This document shows, one piece after another, positions 10,428 to 18,959 of a DNA stretch of 38,307 bases. The first letter of the stretch is position 1. Every line of letters starts with the position of its first letter. Origin of the DNA: JBDNJM01 sp041687755 (GTDB lineage: Bacteria; Planctomycetota; UBA1135; GCA-002686595); contig JBDNJM010000142.1 of NCBI GenBank assembly GCA_041687755.1, positions 1-38,307 on the forward strand, in the 5' to 3' direction. The notes under the pieces are model-generated. The model had not been told where the DNA came from and did not search any database. It saw nothing but the letters and a program-made list of their open reading frames with translations. A program made the position numbers and the translations under genes.

Positions 10428-11690
10428 CTAGAAGTTCTCGAAGGCCAGGGACTCGGGCAGGCGCGGATCACGCAGCGGGACGATTGATTTCGCCCCGGCG
10501 TTGCGCACAACGAAAGCGAAGAAGATCCCGCCGATGCCCAGCCAAACCGCCAGGTGCTGGAAGGAGAACGGGATCTCGTAGGAGTTGCCGAGCTTCTTGG
10601 CGAGCGTCGGCATCACGATCCAGTACATGTCGACGAAGTGCATGACCAGCAGCCAGACCGCCCAGAAGGCGAGGGTCGGCTTGTGACGCTTGACGTGCTT
10701 CGAAAGCAGGCCGGCAAACGGGATCAGCAGGTGTCCGAACAGCAGCACGATCGTGAAGCCCGTCCAGGCGCCCTTCTGGCGGTACAGGTAGAAGATCGTC
10801 TCCTCAGGGATGTTCGCGTACCAGATCAGGATGTACTGGCTGAAGGCGATGTAGCCCCAGAAGAACACGAAGCCGAACATCAGCTTGCCGAGGTCCTGGT
10901 AGTGCTCCTTCGTGATCAAGGCCTCGGCCGCGCCGGACTTCTGAAGACCCATGGTCATCAGGGTCAGGTAGCTAAGGAAGCTGAGCAGCGCGCCAGCGAA
11001 CAGGTAGACGCCCCAGATCGTGCTGAACCAGTGCGGGTCCAGCGACATGAGCCAGTCGAAGCCGGCGAAGGTCAGGGTCAGCGCGAAGAGGAAGATTGCC
11101 GGGGCCGAGATCATCTCCATGCGGCGCGTGCGCTTGGGATCGCCGTCCTGATCCTGCAGCTGCGACTGCTTCACGAAGAAGCGCGCGAGGAAGATCCAGA
11201 CCGCGAAGTAGACGACCGCGCGCACCGCCCAGAAGGTCGGGTTGAGGAAATTCTGGTAGACCGGAACCTTGCCCGGAAGGGCCTCGATGTCGGCCGCGAC
11301 CATCGCGGCGGTGTCGGCCCACTTGTAGATGCCGGTGTCCCCCATCAGGGTGGGGATCAGGATCGGCAAGAACAGGATCGCCATCCAAGGCAGGGTGCCG
11401 ACGATGTTCTCTGCCATGCGGCGCACAACGATGCCCCAGCCCGCACGCATGATGTGCTGGATGCAGAGGTAGATCAGCCCGCCGAGGGCGATCGAGAGCC
11501 AGAAGAAGTAGCCGGTCAAGTAGGCGAACTGGAAGTGCTTCCAGCCGTCCTTACCCAAGGCGGCGGGGAGCACGCCGAGGGCCAGGAGGATGAGACCGAC
11601 CACCAGGCCTTTAGAGCCCCAGGCGGCGAACTTGGCCGGAAGCCGCGTGTCGGCCTCGGTCAGTTCGGTGACGGTGTGTGAGTGAGCCAT
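10428..11690 (-). CDS. actF: Alternative complex III subunit ActF
   Basis: 420 residues with about ten membrane helices and no cofactor motif. In ACIII, ActF is the second polytopic subunit related to ActC/NrfD. Family-like stretches are FQFAYLTGYFFWLSIALGG near residue 53 and FAGFDWLMSLDPHWFSTIWG near 205, the latter characteristic of ActF. ACIII oxidises menaquinol or ubiquinol and reduces a cytochrome c or the caa3 oxidase directly. The ATG start at 11690 is preceded by AAGGA 12 nt upstream. It lies 40 bp after the actDE fusion and 2 bp before the small membrane protein. Confidence 0.93.
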   Translation of the reverse strand: MAHSHTVTELTEADTRLPAKFAAWGSKGLVVGLILLALGVLPAALGKDGWKHFQFAYLTGYFFWLSIALGGLIYLCIQHIMRAGWGIVVRRMAENIVGTLPWMAILFLPILIPTLMGDTGIYKWADTAAMVAADIEALPGKVPVYQNFLNPTFWAVRAVVYFAVWIFLARFFVKQSQLQDQDGDPKRTRRMEMISAPAIFLFALTLTFAGFDWLMSLDPHWFSTIWGVYLFAGALLSFLSYLTLMTMGLQKSGAAEALITKEHYQDLGKLMFGFVFFWGYIAFSQYILIWYANIPEETIFYLYRQKGAWTGFTIVLLFGHLLIPFAGLLSKHVKRHKPTLAFWAVWLLVMHFVDMYWIVMPTLAKKLGNSYEIPFSFQHLAVWLGIGGIFFAFVVRNAGAKSIVPLRDPRLPESLAFENF

Positions 11691-11730
11691 GGTGAGGAGA
11701 AGTCCTTGGGGGGGATTGGGCAGCTAGGGC

Positions 11731-13182
11731 TCAGTCGTTGGATTCGGTCTCGGGCGCTGCCTGCTCGGCAGCGGCCGCTTCGGCTTCTGCAGCGTCGCGG
11801 GCGGCCTGCTCGGCTGCGGCAGCAGCAGCAACGATCTCCGCGGCGGCGCGGGCCTCGACGAGTTCCTGCTCGACCTCGGCACGAACCTCGGCGGGCACGT
11901 CGGCCAGGGTCGCGCCCTGACTCTTCTGCAGCACGCGGACGTAGGCGGCGATGGCCCAGCGATCCTCGCGGTTCACCTGGGTGGCGTAGCCCATCATGTT
12001 GTTCAGGCCGTAGCTGATCGTGTGGAAGATCTCCCCGATCGGCTGGACCTGGATGCGCGCGTCCGCCAGGTTGGCCGGCGGTGCCCAGGCCATCCCTGTG
12101 TTCGCCCGGCCGGACGCGATCGCGTCGGCGAGGAACAGGGCACGGTTAGCCACCAGGCCTTGACCGTCACCCGCGAGACCGTGGCACGGCATGCAGGAGA
12201 TGGCGTAGCGCTGCTGGCCGCGCTCGAGCATGCCCTCGTCGATCACGAAGCCCTCGGGGAACGCGGCGGAGTAGTCACCGCTGGGCAGCTTGCCGTCCAG
12301 CCAGACGTCGTCTTCGACGAAGTCCTGACGGGCGAGGGTGCCCGGCACCGGCTGCAGCGAGGCGCGCGGGTCCCCGTAGAGTTCCTGGAGCAGTTCGCTG
12401 GGGAACTGCGCCTTGAACTTCTGCTGCATGTCCATGTCCTGGATGATGTGGATGCGGGGCTTCTCCGACTTGGAGAAGCGCGCGCGCGCCACAAACGCGG
12501 GCGGCAGCAGCAAGATCGCGCCGATGATCACCGAGACACCGACCACCGGGGCCGGGATTGGGGCGGTCTTCTCGGGCGCAAAGATGGTCTCGATATCGTT
12601 TCCGCCGGTCTCCTTCAGGAGCGCGCTCGCGCGCTCGCGCTCGAAGATCGGGTCGTTGCCCTGGATCACGACCGCGAAGCGATCGTTGGTGTAGCGCTCC
12701 ATGCGCTTCAGCCGGAACAGCGGATGGAAAAACTCCGGCAGCATGCTCAGGCCGAGCACGCTGAAGAAGGCCGTAAAGGCGGCGAAGAGAATGGTGAGCT
12801 CGTACGTCACCGGGATGTTCGCCGGGAGGCTGAACATCGGCTTGCCCGAGATCAGGTACGGGTAGAACACCGTGTTGGTGAAGTACTGCAGGCCCAGGCC
12901 GAGGGTGCCTCCGGCGAGGCCCATGCAGAGCACGATCCAGGGGAGGATCGTCGGCTTGATGCCCATCGCTTCATCGATGCCGTGCACCGGGAAGGGCGTG
13001 AGCGTGTCCCACTTGCTATAGCCGGCGTCGCGCACTCGGCGGCTAGCCTCGAGCAGCTCGCCCGGCGTGTCGTACTCGGCGACGACGGCGTAGACCTTCT
13101 GGGGCGACTCTTCGTCGTGACGCTTGAGGTTCGTGACCCAACTGGGGTCCTGACCTTCGTCCTGGATGCGATTTTCAGCCAT
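11731..13182 (-). CDS. actDE: Fused ActD-ActE: membrane anchor plus monoheme cytochrome c
   Basis: 483 residues that join two usually separate ACIII subunits. Residues 1-200 are ActD-like (DUF3341): a soluble start (KVYAVVAEYDTPGELLEASR), then DAGYSKWDTLTPFPVHGID and two membrane helices (about 80-100 and 128-150). A third helix near 213-235 anchors the second half. Residues 235-430 are an ActE-like monoheme cytochrome c with CMPCH (about 330-334), HGLAGDGQG and a likely axial Met in GLNNMMGYATQV. The last 50 residues are an Ala/Glu-rich low-complexity helix. The fusion fixes a 1:1 ratio of the two subunits. It starts 6 bp after actC. The frame is continuous, so this is not a sequencing join between two genes. 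Confidence 0.93.
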   Translation of the reverse strand: MAENRIQDEGQDPSWVTNLKRHDEESPQKVYAVVAEYDTPGELLEASRRVRDAGYSKWDTLTPFPVHGIDEAMGIKPTILPWIVLCMGLAGGTLGLGLQYFTNTVFYPYLISGKPMFSLPANIPVTYELTILFAAFTAFFSVLGLSMLPEFFHPLFRLKRMERYTNDRFAVVIQGNDPIFERERASALLKETGGNDIETIFAPEKTAPIPAPVVGVSVIIGAILLLPPAFVARARFSKSEKPRIHIIQDMDMQQKFKAQFPSELLQELYGDPRASLQPVPGTLARQDFVEDDVWLDGKLPSGDYSAAFPEGFVIDEGMLERGQQRYAISCMPCHGLAGDGQGLVANRALFLADAIASGRANTGMAWAPPANLADARIQVQPIGEIFHTISYGLNNMMGYATQVNREDRWAIAAYVRVLQKSQGATLADVPAEVRAEVEQELVEARAAAEIVAAAAAAEQAARDAAEAEAAAAEQAAPETESND

Positions 13183-13188
13183 GGCAGA

Positions 13189-14637
13189 TCAGTTCGAAGA
13201 GGCCGGAGCCGTCTCGAGCGGGGTGGTCTCGCGCTTGGCGGTCGTGCCGGGCTCGGGCTCGGGCATGACCAATTTCACTTCCGAGATCGCAATCATCGGG
13301 AGGAAGCGCAGGAACAGGAAGAAGAGCGTGAAGAACAGGCCGAAGGACCCGATCAGCATTCCGATGTCGACAGGGGTTGGTCGGAAGTAGGCCCATGAGG
13401 ACGGCAGGTAGTCGCGGCTGAGCGAGGTGACCGTGATCACGAAGCGCTCGAACCACATGCCGATGTTCACGAAGATCGCGACGACCATCATGATCGGGAT
13501 CGAGGTGCGGGCCTTCTTGAACCAGAAGATCTGCGGGCTCAGCACGTTGCAGCTGACCATCGTCCAGTAGGCCCACCAGTAGGGTCCCATCGCGCGGTTA
13601 ACGAAGGCGAACTGCTCGTAGCGGTTGCCGCCGTACCAGGCGATGAAGAACTCCATCGCGTAGGCGTAGCCGACCATCGATCCGGTCGCCAGGATCACCT
13701 TGTTCATGTTCTCCAGGTGACGCACGGTGATGATCTCCTTCATGCCGTAGAAGGCGCGGGCCGGAACGGCCAGGGTGACCACCATCGCGAAGCCACTGAA
13801 AATGGCGCCGGCGACGAAGTAGGGCGGGAAGATCGTCGTGTGCCAACCGGGCACCTGGCTCACCGCGAAGTCGAAGGAGACGACCGTGTGCACCGAGAGC
13901 ACCAGGGGCGTCGCCAGGGCGGCGAGCAGGATGTAGGCGCGCTCATAGCGGTGCCAGTGACGGCTCGAGCCGCGCCAGCCCATGCTGAGGACGCCGTAGG
14001 CCAGACGCCGCAGCGGGTGCCGCGCGCGGTCGCGCAGGGTCGCCAGGTCCGGGATCATGCCCATGTACCAGAAGACCAGCGACACCGAGGCGTAGGTACC
14101 GACCGCGAACACGTCCCACAGCAGCGGGGAGCGGAACTGCGGCCACATCAGCATCTGGTTCGGCACCGGGAACAGCCAGTAGGCCAGCCAGATGCGGCCG
14201 ACGTGGATGCCAGGGAAGGTGCCAGCGCAGACGACAGCGAAGATCGTCATCGCCTCCGCGAAGCGGTTGATGCTCGTTCGCCAGTTTTGGCGGAACAGGA
14301 ACAGCACCGCCGAGATCAGCGTTCCGGCGTGGCCGATGCCGACCCAGAAGACGAAGTTGACGATCGGCCAACCCCAGGCGACGGGCACGTTGTTGCCCCA
14401 GACGCCAACGCCGGTCGCGATCAGGTGCACGATCAGCGCGAATAGCATCCCCAGGCCGCCGAGGGCGACGAGGAAGCCGAGCGCCCAGGCCGGGTGGATC
14501 TTGGGATTCTCAACAACACCACAGACGGCGTCGGTCACCGACTTGTAGTCGTGCTTGAGAATCAGCGGCGCGCGTCCGCTGGGGTCATCCGTCGAGTTGT
14601 CGAGTCCTTCGACGTGGAGCGTTTTGGTGGTGCTCAT
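13189..14637 (-). CDS. actC: Alternative complex III subunit ActC (NrfD/PsrC family)
   Basis: 482 residues, a polytopic NrfD/PsrC-like subunit with about ten helices that forms the quinol-binding and presumed proton-translocating part of ACIII next to ActB. Typical stretches are VNFVFWVGIGHAGTLISAV (about 125), LFPVPNQMLMWPQFRSPLLWD (about 193) and HTVVSFDFAVSQVPGWHTTIF (about 250). The ATG start at 14637 lies 10 bp after the actB stop, and the actB stop sequence TGAGG supplies a possible ribosome site 8 nt upstream, which suggests translational coupling. Confidence 0.95.
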   Translation of the reverse strand: MSTTKTLHVEGLDNSTDDPSGRAPLILKHDYKSVTDAVCGVVENPKIHPAWALGFLVALGGLGMLFALIVHLIATGVGVWGNNVPVAWGWPIVNFVFWVGIGHAGTLISAVLFLFRQNWRTSINRFAEAMTIFAVVCAGTFPGIHVGRIWLAYWLFPVPNQMLMWPQFRSPLLWDVFAVGTYASVSLVFWYMGMIPDLATLRDRARHPLRRLAYGVLSMGWRGSSRHWHRYERAYILLAALATPLVLSVHTVVSFDFAVSQVPGWHTTIFPPYFVAGAIFSGFAMVVTLAVPARAFYGMKEIITVRHLENMNKVILATGSMVGYAYAMEFFIAWYGGNRYEQFAFVNRAMGPYWWAYWTMVSCNVLSPQIFWFKKARTSIPIMMVVAIFVNIGMWFERFVITVTSLSRDYLPSSWAYFRPTPVDIGMLIGSFGLFFTLFFLFLRFLPMIAISEVKLVMPEPEPGTTAKRETTPLETAPASSN

Positions 14638-14647
14638 GCTCTAGACC

Positions 14648-17600
14648 TCAGTGGGCCGCGGCCTCGAGGACCGGCTCAGCCCGCAGGGCCGGGTTGGGGT
14701 TCGTGATTCGCGCCAGGTAAGCCGTGCGCGGCTTGAGGTTCAGGAACGCGAGCAGGTCGTACCTACGATCCAGTGCGTGGAGCTTGCTGACCTGGCTCTC
14801 CGGGTCGGCGAGGTCGCCGAACATGATCGCGTCCGCCGGGCAAGTCTGCTGGCAGGCGGTGACGACATCGCCGTCGCGCATGTCCCGGTTGCCCTCGACC
14901 TTGGCCTGAATCTTGGCTCCCTGGATGCGCTGCACGCAGTATGTGCACTTCTCCATCACACCGCGGTGACGCACGGTCACCTCCGGGTTGTAGGCGAGCG
15001 TCTTGACCGCGTTCTCCTCCCGCTTCAGCTCCCTGTGGTAGTTGAAGAAGTTGAATCGGCGGACCTTCACGGGGCAGTTGTTCGAGCAGTAGCGCGTGCC
15101 GATGCAGCGGTTGTAGACCATGTCGTTGAGGCCCTCGTCCGAGTGGACGGTTGCCGCGACGGGGCAGACCTGCTCGCAGGGCGCCATCTCGCACTGGATG
15201 CACGTCAGCGGCTGGTGGCGAACCTCGGGCTCGTCGGACTCGCCGACGAAGTAGGTGTCCAGGCGCAGCCACTGCATTTCGCGGCCCATCAGGACCTGCT
15301 CCTTGCCGACGACCGGAATGTTGTTCTCCGACTGGCAGGCGATGACGCAGGCGTTGCAGCCCGTGCAAGATGACAGGTCGATCGCCATCCCCCACTTGTG
15401 CCCGTCGTAGCTGTGCTCCTTCCAGAGCGAGAGCAGCTCGGGTCCGGCCACGGCCTGGATCGGGTTCGGGCCCGGGCCGTGGTCATCCTCGGCGGGCGCG
15501 TGCGCGACGGCTGCGTGATCGTCACCGGCGTGATCGTCAGCAGCATGATCGTCAGCAGCATGGTCGTCAGCAGCATGGGCCGCGGCAACCGCCGCCTGGA
15601 TGCCGGCGTACTCGTCGGCACTGGCCTCGCGGATCAGCTCGGCGACGCGGCCGGGCTTGACGACCTGCAGCTTTTGCCACTCGAGCTCGGGCGTGGTGTC
15701 CTCGCCCTCGCCGTGATCGTCCCCATGATCGGCTGCGTGTCCCACCACGAATGGCTGGCCGTCCTTCAGCACGCCACCGCGGGGCATCGCCGGATCGCCA
15801 TCGCGCTCTTCCTTGCCCTTGGCGTCGATCAGGTGATGTTCCTGGGTGCTTGCCAGCACGAAGGTGCCGCCCGTCTTGGTCATCGAGACGCCCGTCACGA
15901 ACCCGACCGTGCCCACGCCCGTGAGGGTGTAGGCGTCGAAGCCGGTCGAGGCGGTCGCATCGGCGAACAAGCCGCCCACGTGGCCCGCCGCGATGCGGCC
16001 GTGGCCGAGGGTCAGCGACAGGGTGCCGCGCGCCTGGCCGGGCTGGATCCAGACCGGCACGTCCAGCGTTTCAGACCCCGCCCCGATCGAGACCATGTCC
16101 CCGTGGGTGAGCTCGAAGTGCTCCGCGGTGGCCGGGCCCATCAGGAGCGCGTTGTCCCAGGTGAGCTTCGTCAGGTAGTCGGGCAGCTCTTGGAGCCAGC
16201 CGTTGTTCGCGAACCGTCCGTCGTACAGGCGCGGATCGGCGTGCAGCACCAGTTCGAGGTTGCCCGAGTCGGGCATCGCTGTGCTGAGCGCGACGGCATC
16301 GGGCGTGACGACCGGCAGAGCGCGGCCGGGAATCGCGTCGTGCGCCGCTTCGGAGCCGCGCAGGAAGCCGTCGTGCTGGGCCCGTTGCCAGGCCTTGTCG
16401 TCGGTACCGCCACCGGCCGCGTTGAAGGCCGCGCGCACCAGCGCCTGGGCGTCCGGCCACTCGCCGCTGCTGAGGTAGTCGACGACCTCCAGAACTGACT
16501 TGCCGCCGTACAGCGGGCGCAGCATCGGCTGGATCACGCAGTAGGAGCCGTCCCACGCGCGCGTGTCGCCCCAGCTCTCGAGGTAGTGCGCCGCAGGGAT
16601 GTGCCAAGCGGCCAGCTCGCCGGTCTCGTCGCAGAAGAGGCCGAGGTGCAGGAGCTTCTCGATGTTGCCCAGGGCGCCCTTGAAGTCCAGCCCGCGCGGG
16701 GCGTCGTAGGCGGGGTTTCCGTCGAGCACCGCCAGGGTCTGGACGTTGCCCGAGCGCATCTCCTGAACCAGGCTGCTGAGCGATTGGGTGGAACCGGGCA
16801 ACGCCATCAGCGGATCAGCGCTCAGGAGTACGGTCTCCCCCACGTTGCCCAACAGCGTGTTGATGCGCTGGGCCAGGGCGTGGGCATCGGCGGGCTGTTC
16901 AGGCCCGGCCACGACCAGCGAGGTGCCGCGGTGCGCGAGCAGGTCGTCGGCGAGCGCGGCCACGAACTTCGTGGTCTTGTCGTCGGTGCCGAGGTCGCCA
17001 CCGGATGCGGTCGAGGCCTGGCCCCAGCTGGACGGAACCGTGAGGTTGCCCTGCTGGACGAGCGCGGCCTCCAGCATCGTCATCACGGCCAGCACCTGGG
17101 TCGGTCTTACCGCGAGGCGGTGGTCGGCCGAGGCTCCCGTCGTGGTGAAGCGCGACTCGATCGCGTACAGGCGGTTCATGCCGCCCTCGCTCTCGGGCTT
17201 GCGGCCGGCCGAGAAGGCCTTCGTGTTGCGCAGCGCCGAGGGGTGGCCGTCGAGCAGGTCCGACTCGAAGCTGGCAATCCGCCGGGCCTTCTCGAGGCGC
17301 AGCTGGACGCGCATCGCGCGCCCGTAGGCCAGTTCGGTGCCGGCGCGCTCGGAATCGCGGCCCACGGGCTCGTAGCGGTAGACCTGGGCCTGGGGCAGGG
17401 CGGCGGTGAAGCTCGCCACGGCCGCCTGCAGCGCCGGGCTGGAGGTCTCCCGGAGCAGCAGCGAGAGGCCCGCACCGCCGTTGGCCGCGTACGTCGCGCG
17501 CACTTCGGCGAGGCCCGCCAGCGCGGCATCGACACCGATCGCCTGGCCGGCGGCCAGGAACTCCTGGCTGCGGTCGGGATCGTAGAGCCCGAGAATCGAG

Positions 17601-17980
17601 GCTTGCGCGAGCACCGTGCAGGCGCCGCCGGAGTCAGGGTGCAGATCGTTTCCCTCGACCTTGACCGGACGGCCCTCGAAAGAGGTCAGCACCAGCGGCT
17701 GCGCGACGCCCGAAAGCTCCATCGAGGTCGCGTAGTGCACCGGGATGCCGGAGACGCGGTTCTCGGGCGCGTTCGTGTACGGCAGCAGCTCGGTCTTCTC
17801 CCAGCGGCAGCCGCCGGCCCCAGCCAGGGCCGTCGAGGCTCCCATGAGCTGGAGGAAGCGCCGGCGGTCCACGCCGTCGATCTTGTCGGCGCCGTCGGGG
17901 AACTCGCGGGCGAGCGCGGCCTGAAATTCAGGTGTCTGCTCAAGCTCGGAGAGGCTGCTCCAGTAGGTCTTTGTCTTCAC
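14648..17980 (-). CDS. actB: Alternative complex III subunit ActB (iron-sulfur, molybdopterin-like fold)
   Basis: 1110 residues. It starts on GTG (MKTKTYWSSLSELEQTPEFQ), the normal ActB opening, then DRRRFLQLMGAS, a twin-Arg-like motif near residue 40. Residues about 60-700 have the molybdopterin-oxidoreductase fold; in ACIII this part holds no Mo cofactor. The C-terminal third carries four Cys clusters for Fe-S centres: CTGCNACVIACQ (about 870), CIQCEMAPCEQVCP, CIGTRYCSNNCP and CTYCVQRI with ACQQTCP. Between the halves is an unusual His/Asp-rich insert of about 100 residues (GHAADHGDDHGEGED and a run of DDHAA units), absent from ActB proteins I know. ActB passes electrons from quinol toward the heme subunits. 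Confidence 0.95.
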   Translation of the reverse strand: MKTKTYWSSLSELEQTPEFQAALAREFPDGADKIDGVDRRRFLQLMGASTALAGAGGCRWEKTELLPYTNAPENRVSGIPVHYATSMELSGVAQPLVLTSFEGRPVKVEGNDLHPDSGGACTVLAQASILGLYDPDRSQEFLAAGQAIGVDAALAGLAEVRATYAANGGAGLSLLLRETSSPALQAAVASFTAALPQAQVYRYEPVGRDSERAGTELAYGRAMRVQLRLEKARRIASFESDLLDGHPSALRNTKAFSAGRKPESEGGMNRLYAIESRFTTTGASADHRLAVRPTQVLAVMTMLEAALVQQGNLTVPSSWGQASTASGGDLGTDDKTTKFVAALADDLLAHRGTSLVVAGPEQPADAHALAQRINTLLGNVGETVLLSADPLMALPGSTQSLSSLVQEMRSGNVQTLAVLDGNPAYDAPRGLDFKGALGNIEKLLHLGLFCDETGELAAWHIPAAHYLESWGDTRAWDGSYCVIQPMLRPLYGGKSVLEVVDYLSSGEWPDAQALVRAAFNAAGGGTDDKAWQRAQHDGFLRGSEAAHDAIPGRALPVVTPDAVALSTAMPDSGNLELVLHADPRLYDGRFANNGWLQELPDYLTKLTWDNALLMGPATAEHFELTHGDMVSIGAGSETLDVPVWIQPGQARGTLSLTLGHGRIAAGHVGGLFADATASTGFDAYTLTGVGTVGFVTGVSMTKTGGTFVLASTQEHHLIDAKGKEERDGDPAMPRGGVLKDGQPFVVGHAADHGDDHGEGEDTTPELEWQKLQVVKPGRVAELIREASADEYAGIQAAVAAAHAADDHAADDHAADDHAGDDHAAVAHAPAEDDHGPGPNPIQAVAGPELLSLWKEHSYDGHKWGMAIDLSSCTGCNACVIACQSENNIPVVGKEQVLMGREMQWLRLDTYFVGESDEPEVRHQPLTCIQCEMAPCEQVCPVAATVHSDEGLNDMVYNRCIGTRYCSNNCPVKVRRFNFFNYHRELKREENAVKTLAYNPEVTVRHRGVMEKCTYCVQRIQGAKIQAKVEGNRDMRDGDVVTACQQTCPADAIMFGDLADPESQVSKLHALDRRYDLLAFLNLKPRTAYLARITNPNPALRAEPVLEAAAH
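15515..15574. repeat. 15-bp tandem repeat, 4 copies, inside actB
   Basis: Units GTGATCGTCACCGGC, GTGATCGTCAGCAGC, ATGATCGTCAGCAGC and ATGGTCGTCAGCAGC are adjacent. They encode the repeated pentapeptide A-A/G-D-D-H on the minus strand. The near identity of units 2-4 points to recent expansion by slippage in the linker between the two halves of ActB. Confidence 0.9.
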
Positions 17981-18053
17981 GATCTGCGGGGGCGGAAGGG
18001 GGTAGTGTTCTGTGGGTTGAGCAAAGCGGGCGGCCGCAGCGGGCCGCCTCAGC

Positions 18054-18758
18054 TCAACGGTGGCAGGTGGAGCAGTTCTGGGACGGCGCGATGCCGAGCT
18101 CGTCGCGCAGCTGAGCGCCCAGCTCCAGCTGGTTCTCAGGAGCCCAGTCCATGTCCGTGATGCGATCGAGCGGACGCAAGTGCTCTTCCGGAGCGCGGTG
18201 ACAGTTCAGGCACCAGCCCATCGAAAGCTTTTGGTCCTGGTAGACCACCTCCATCTTGTCCACGCGGCCGTGGCAGGACGCGCAGCCGATGCCGCGGTTC
18301 ACGTGCACGGCGTGGTTGAAGTACGCGTAGTCGGGCAGGTCGTGGATCCGAACCCACTCGACGGGCGCGCCCGTCTCCCAGCTCGCGCGGACCGGAGCCA
18401 GCTTCTTGGACTCGGTGTGGATCATCGAGTGGCAGTTCATGCACGTCGATGTCGGGGGGATCGCCGAGTGCGACGACTCCTCCACGCTTGTGTGGCAGTA
18501 CCGGCAGTCGATCGCTAGCTCACCCGCGTGCAGCGCGTGGCTGAACGGGACCGGCTGCTCCGGCTGGTAGCCGACGTCCGTGGTCTGCGGCGAACCGCCA
18601 TACGTGACCAGGCCGATGATGTAGAGAGGCGCAATCAGCAGTAGACCGCCGCTGAGGTTGCGCAGGGTGATGGTCCAGCTCGGGAAGTGGAACATGTACG
18701 GGGGGCTGATATGTGGCTGTTCGGTCGCTTCGGTCGCAGCGATTCCGGTCGAAGGCAT
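18054..18758 (-). CDS. actA: Alternative complex III pentaheme cytochrome ActA
   Basis: 234 residues from the ATG at 18758. A GTG 25 codons upstream would add non-homologous sequence and run into the promoter element. One N-terminal membrane helix (about 36-54, LSGGLLLIAPLYIIGLVTYGG) anchors a periplasmic domain with exactly five CxxCH sites: CRYCH (85), CMNCH (106), CASCH (159), CLNCH (183) and CSTCH (229). Five hemes is the standard for ActA. The remaining His residues (for example HALHAG and YFNHAVHVN) can supply distal ligands. It is the first gene of the act-sco-cox operon; 73 bp separate it from actB. Confidence 0.95.
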   Translation of the reverse strand: MPSTGIAATEATEQPHISPPYMFHFPSWTITLRNLSGGLLLIAPLYIIGLVTYGGSPQTTDVGYQPEQPVPFSHALHAGELAIDCRYCHTSVEESSHSAIPPTSTCMNCHSMIHTESKKLAPVRASWETGAPVEWVRIHDLPDYAYFNHAVHVNRGIGCASCHGRVDKMEVVYQDQKLSMGWCLNCHRAPEEHLRPLDRITDMDWAPENQLELGAQLRDELGIAPSQNCSTCHR

Positions 18759-18816
18759 CGCTTGGGGGGCGGAATCCCACCGGGAAAGAATAGGGACCAC
18801 AAGGGCCCGGGGCGAT

Positions 18817-18837
18817 GCGGCATTTCGTCGCACGAAA
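18817..18837. promoter_or_regulatory. Candidate RegA/RegR/PrrA-type box upstream of actA
   Basis: GCGGCATTTCGTCGC (18817-18831) fits GCGNC-N5-GNCGC. On the + strand it also fits, base for base, the RegR box GNG(A/G)C(A/G)TTNNGNCGC as I recall it. An overlapping perfect inverted repeat TTTCGT-CGC-ACGAAA covers 18823-18837. The site is about 60 bp upstream of the actA start, in the only sizeable leader of the operon, and a RegA homologue is encoded immediately upstream. I could not assign -35/-10 boxes. The consensus is from memory; binding is inferred. Confidence 0.5.
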
Positions 18838-18959
18838 CCCGGGGGGTCCCGCCAGGGTCGGAGGGCCCGCCAGGCCTATCGAGAACCCCGAGCGCAATGG
18901 GCCCGCGGCGCGTGCCCCGAATTCGGGAACCGAGCTCGTCGGTGGGCCTCGCGCAAGGT

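Noticed and set aside
10554..14445. Several long plus-strand frames antisense to actC, actDE and actF
   Set aside because: All lie opposite well-supported membrane proteins and read as charged His/Arg/Glu/Gln-rich sequence, the usual mirror of hydrophobic codons.
15515..15574. Possible CRISPR-like direct repeats
   Set aside because: The units are adjacent with no spacers, lie in frame in actB and encode peptide repeats.
14648..17980. Active molybdenum enzyme
   Set aside because: The fold is molybdopterin-like, but the neighbours and overall form identify ActB, which is known not to bind the Mo cofactor.
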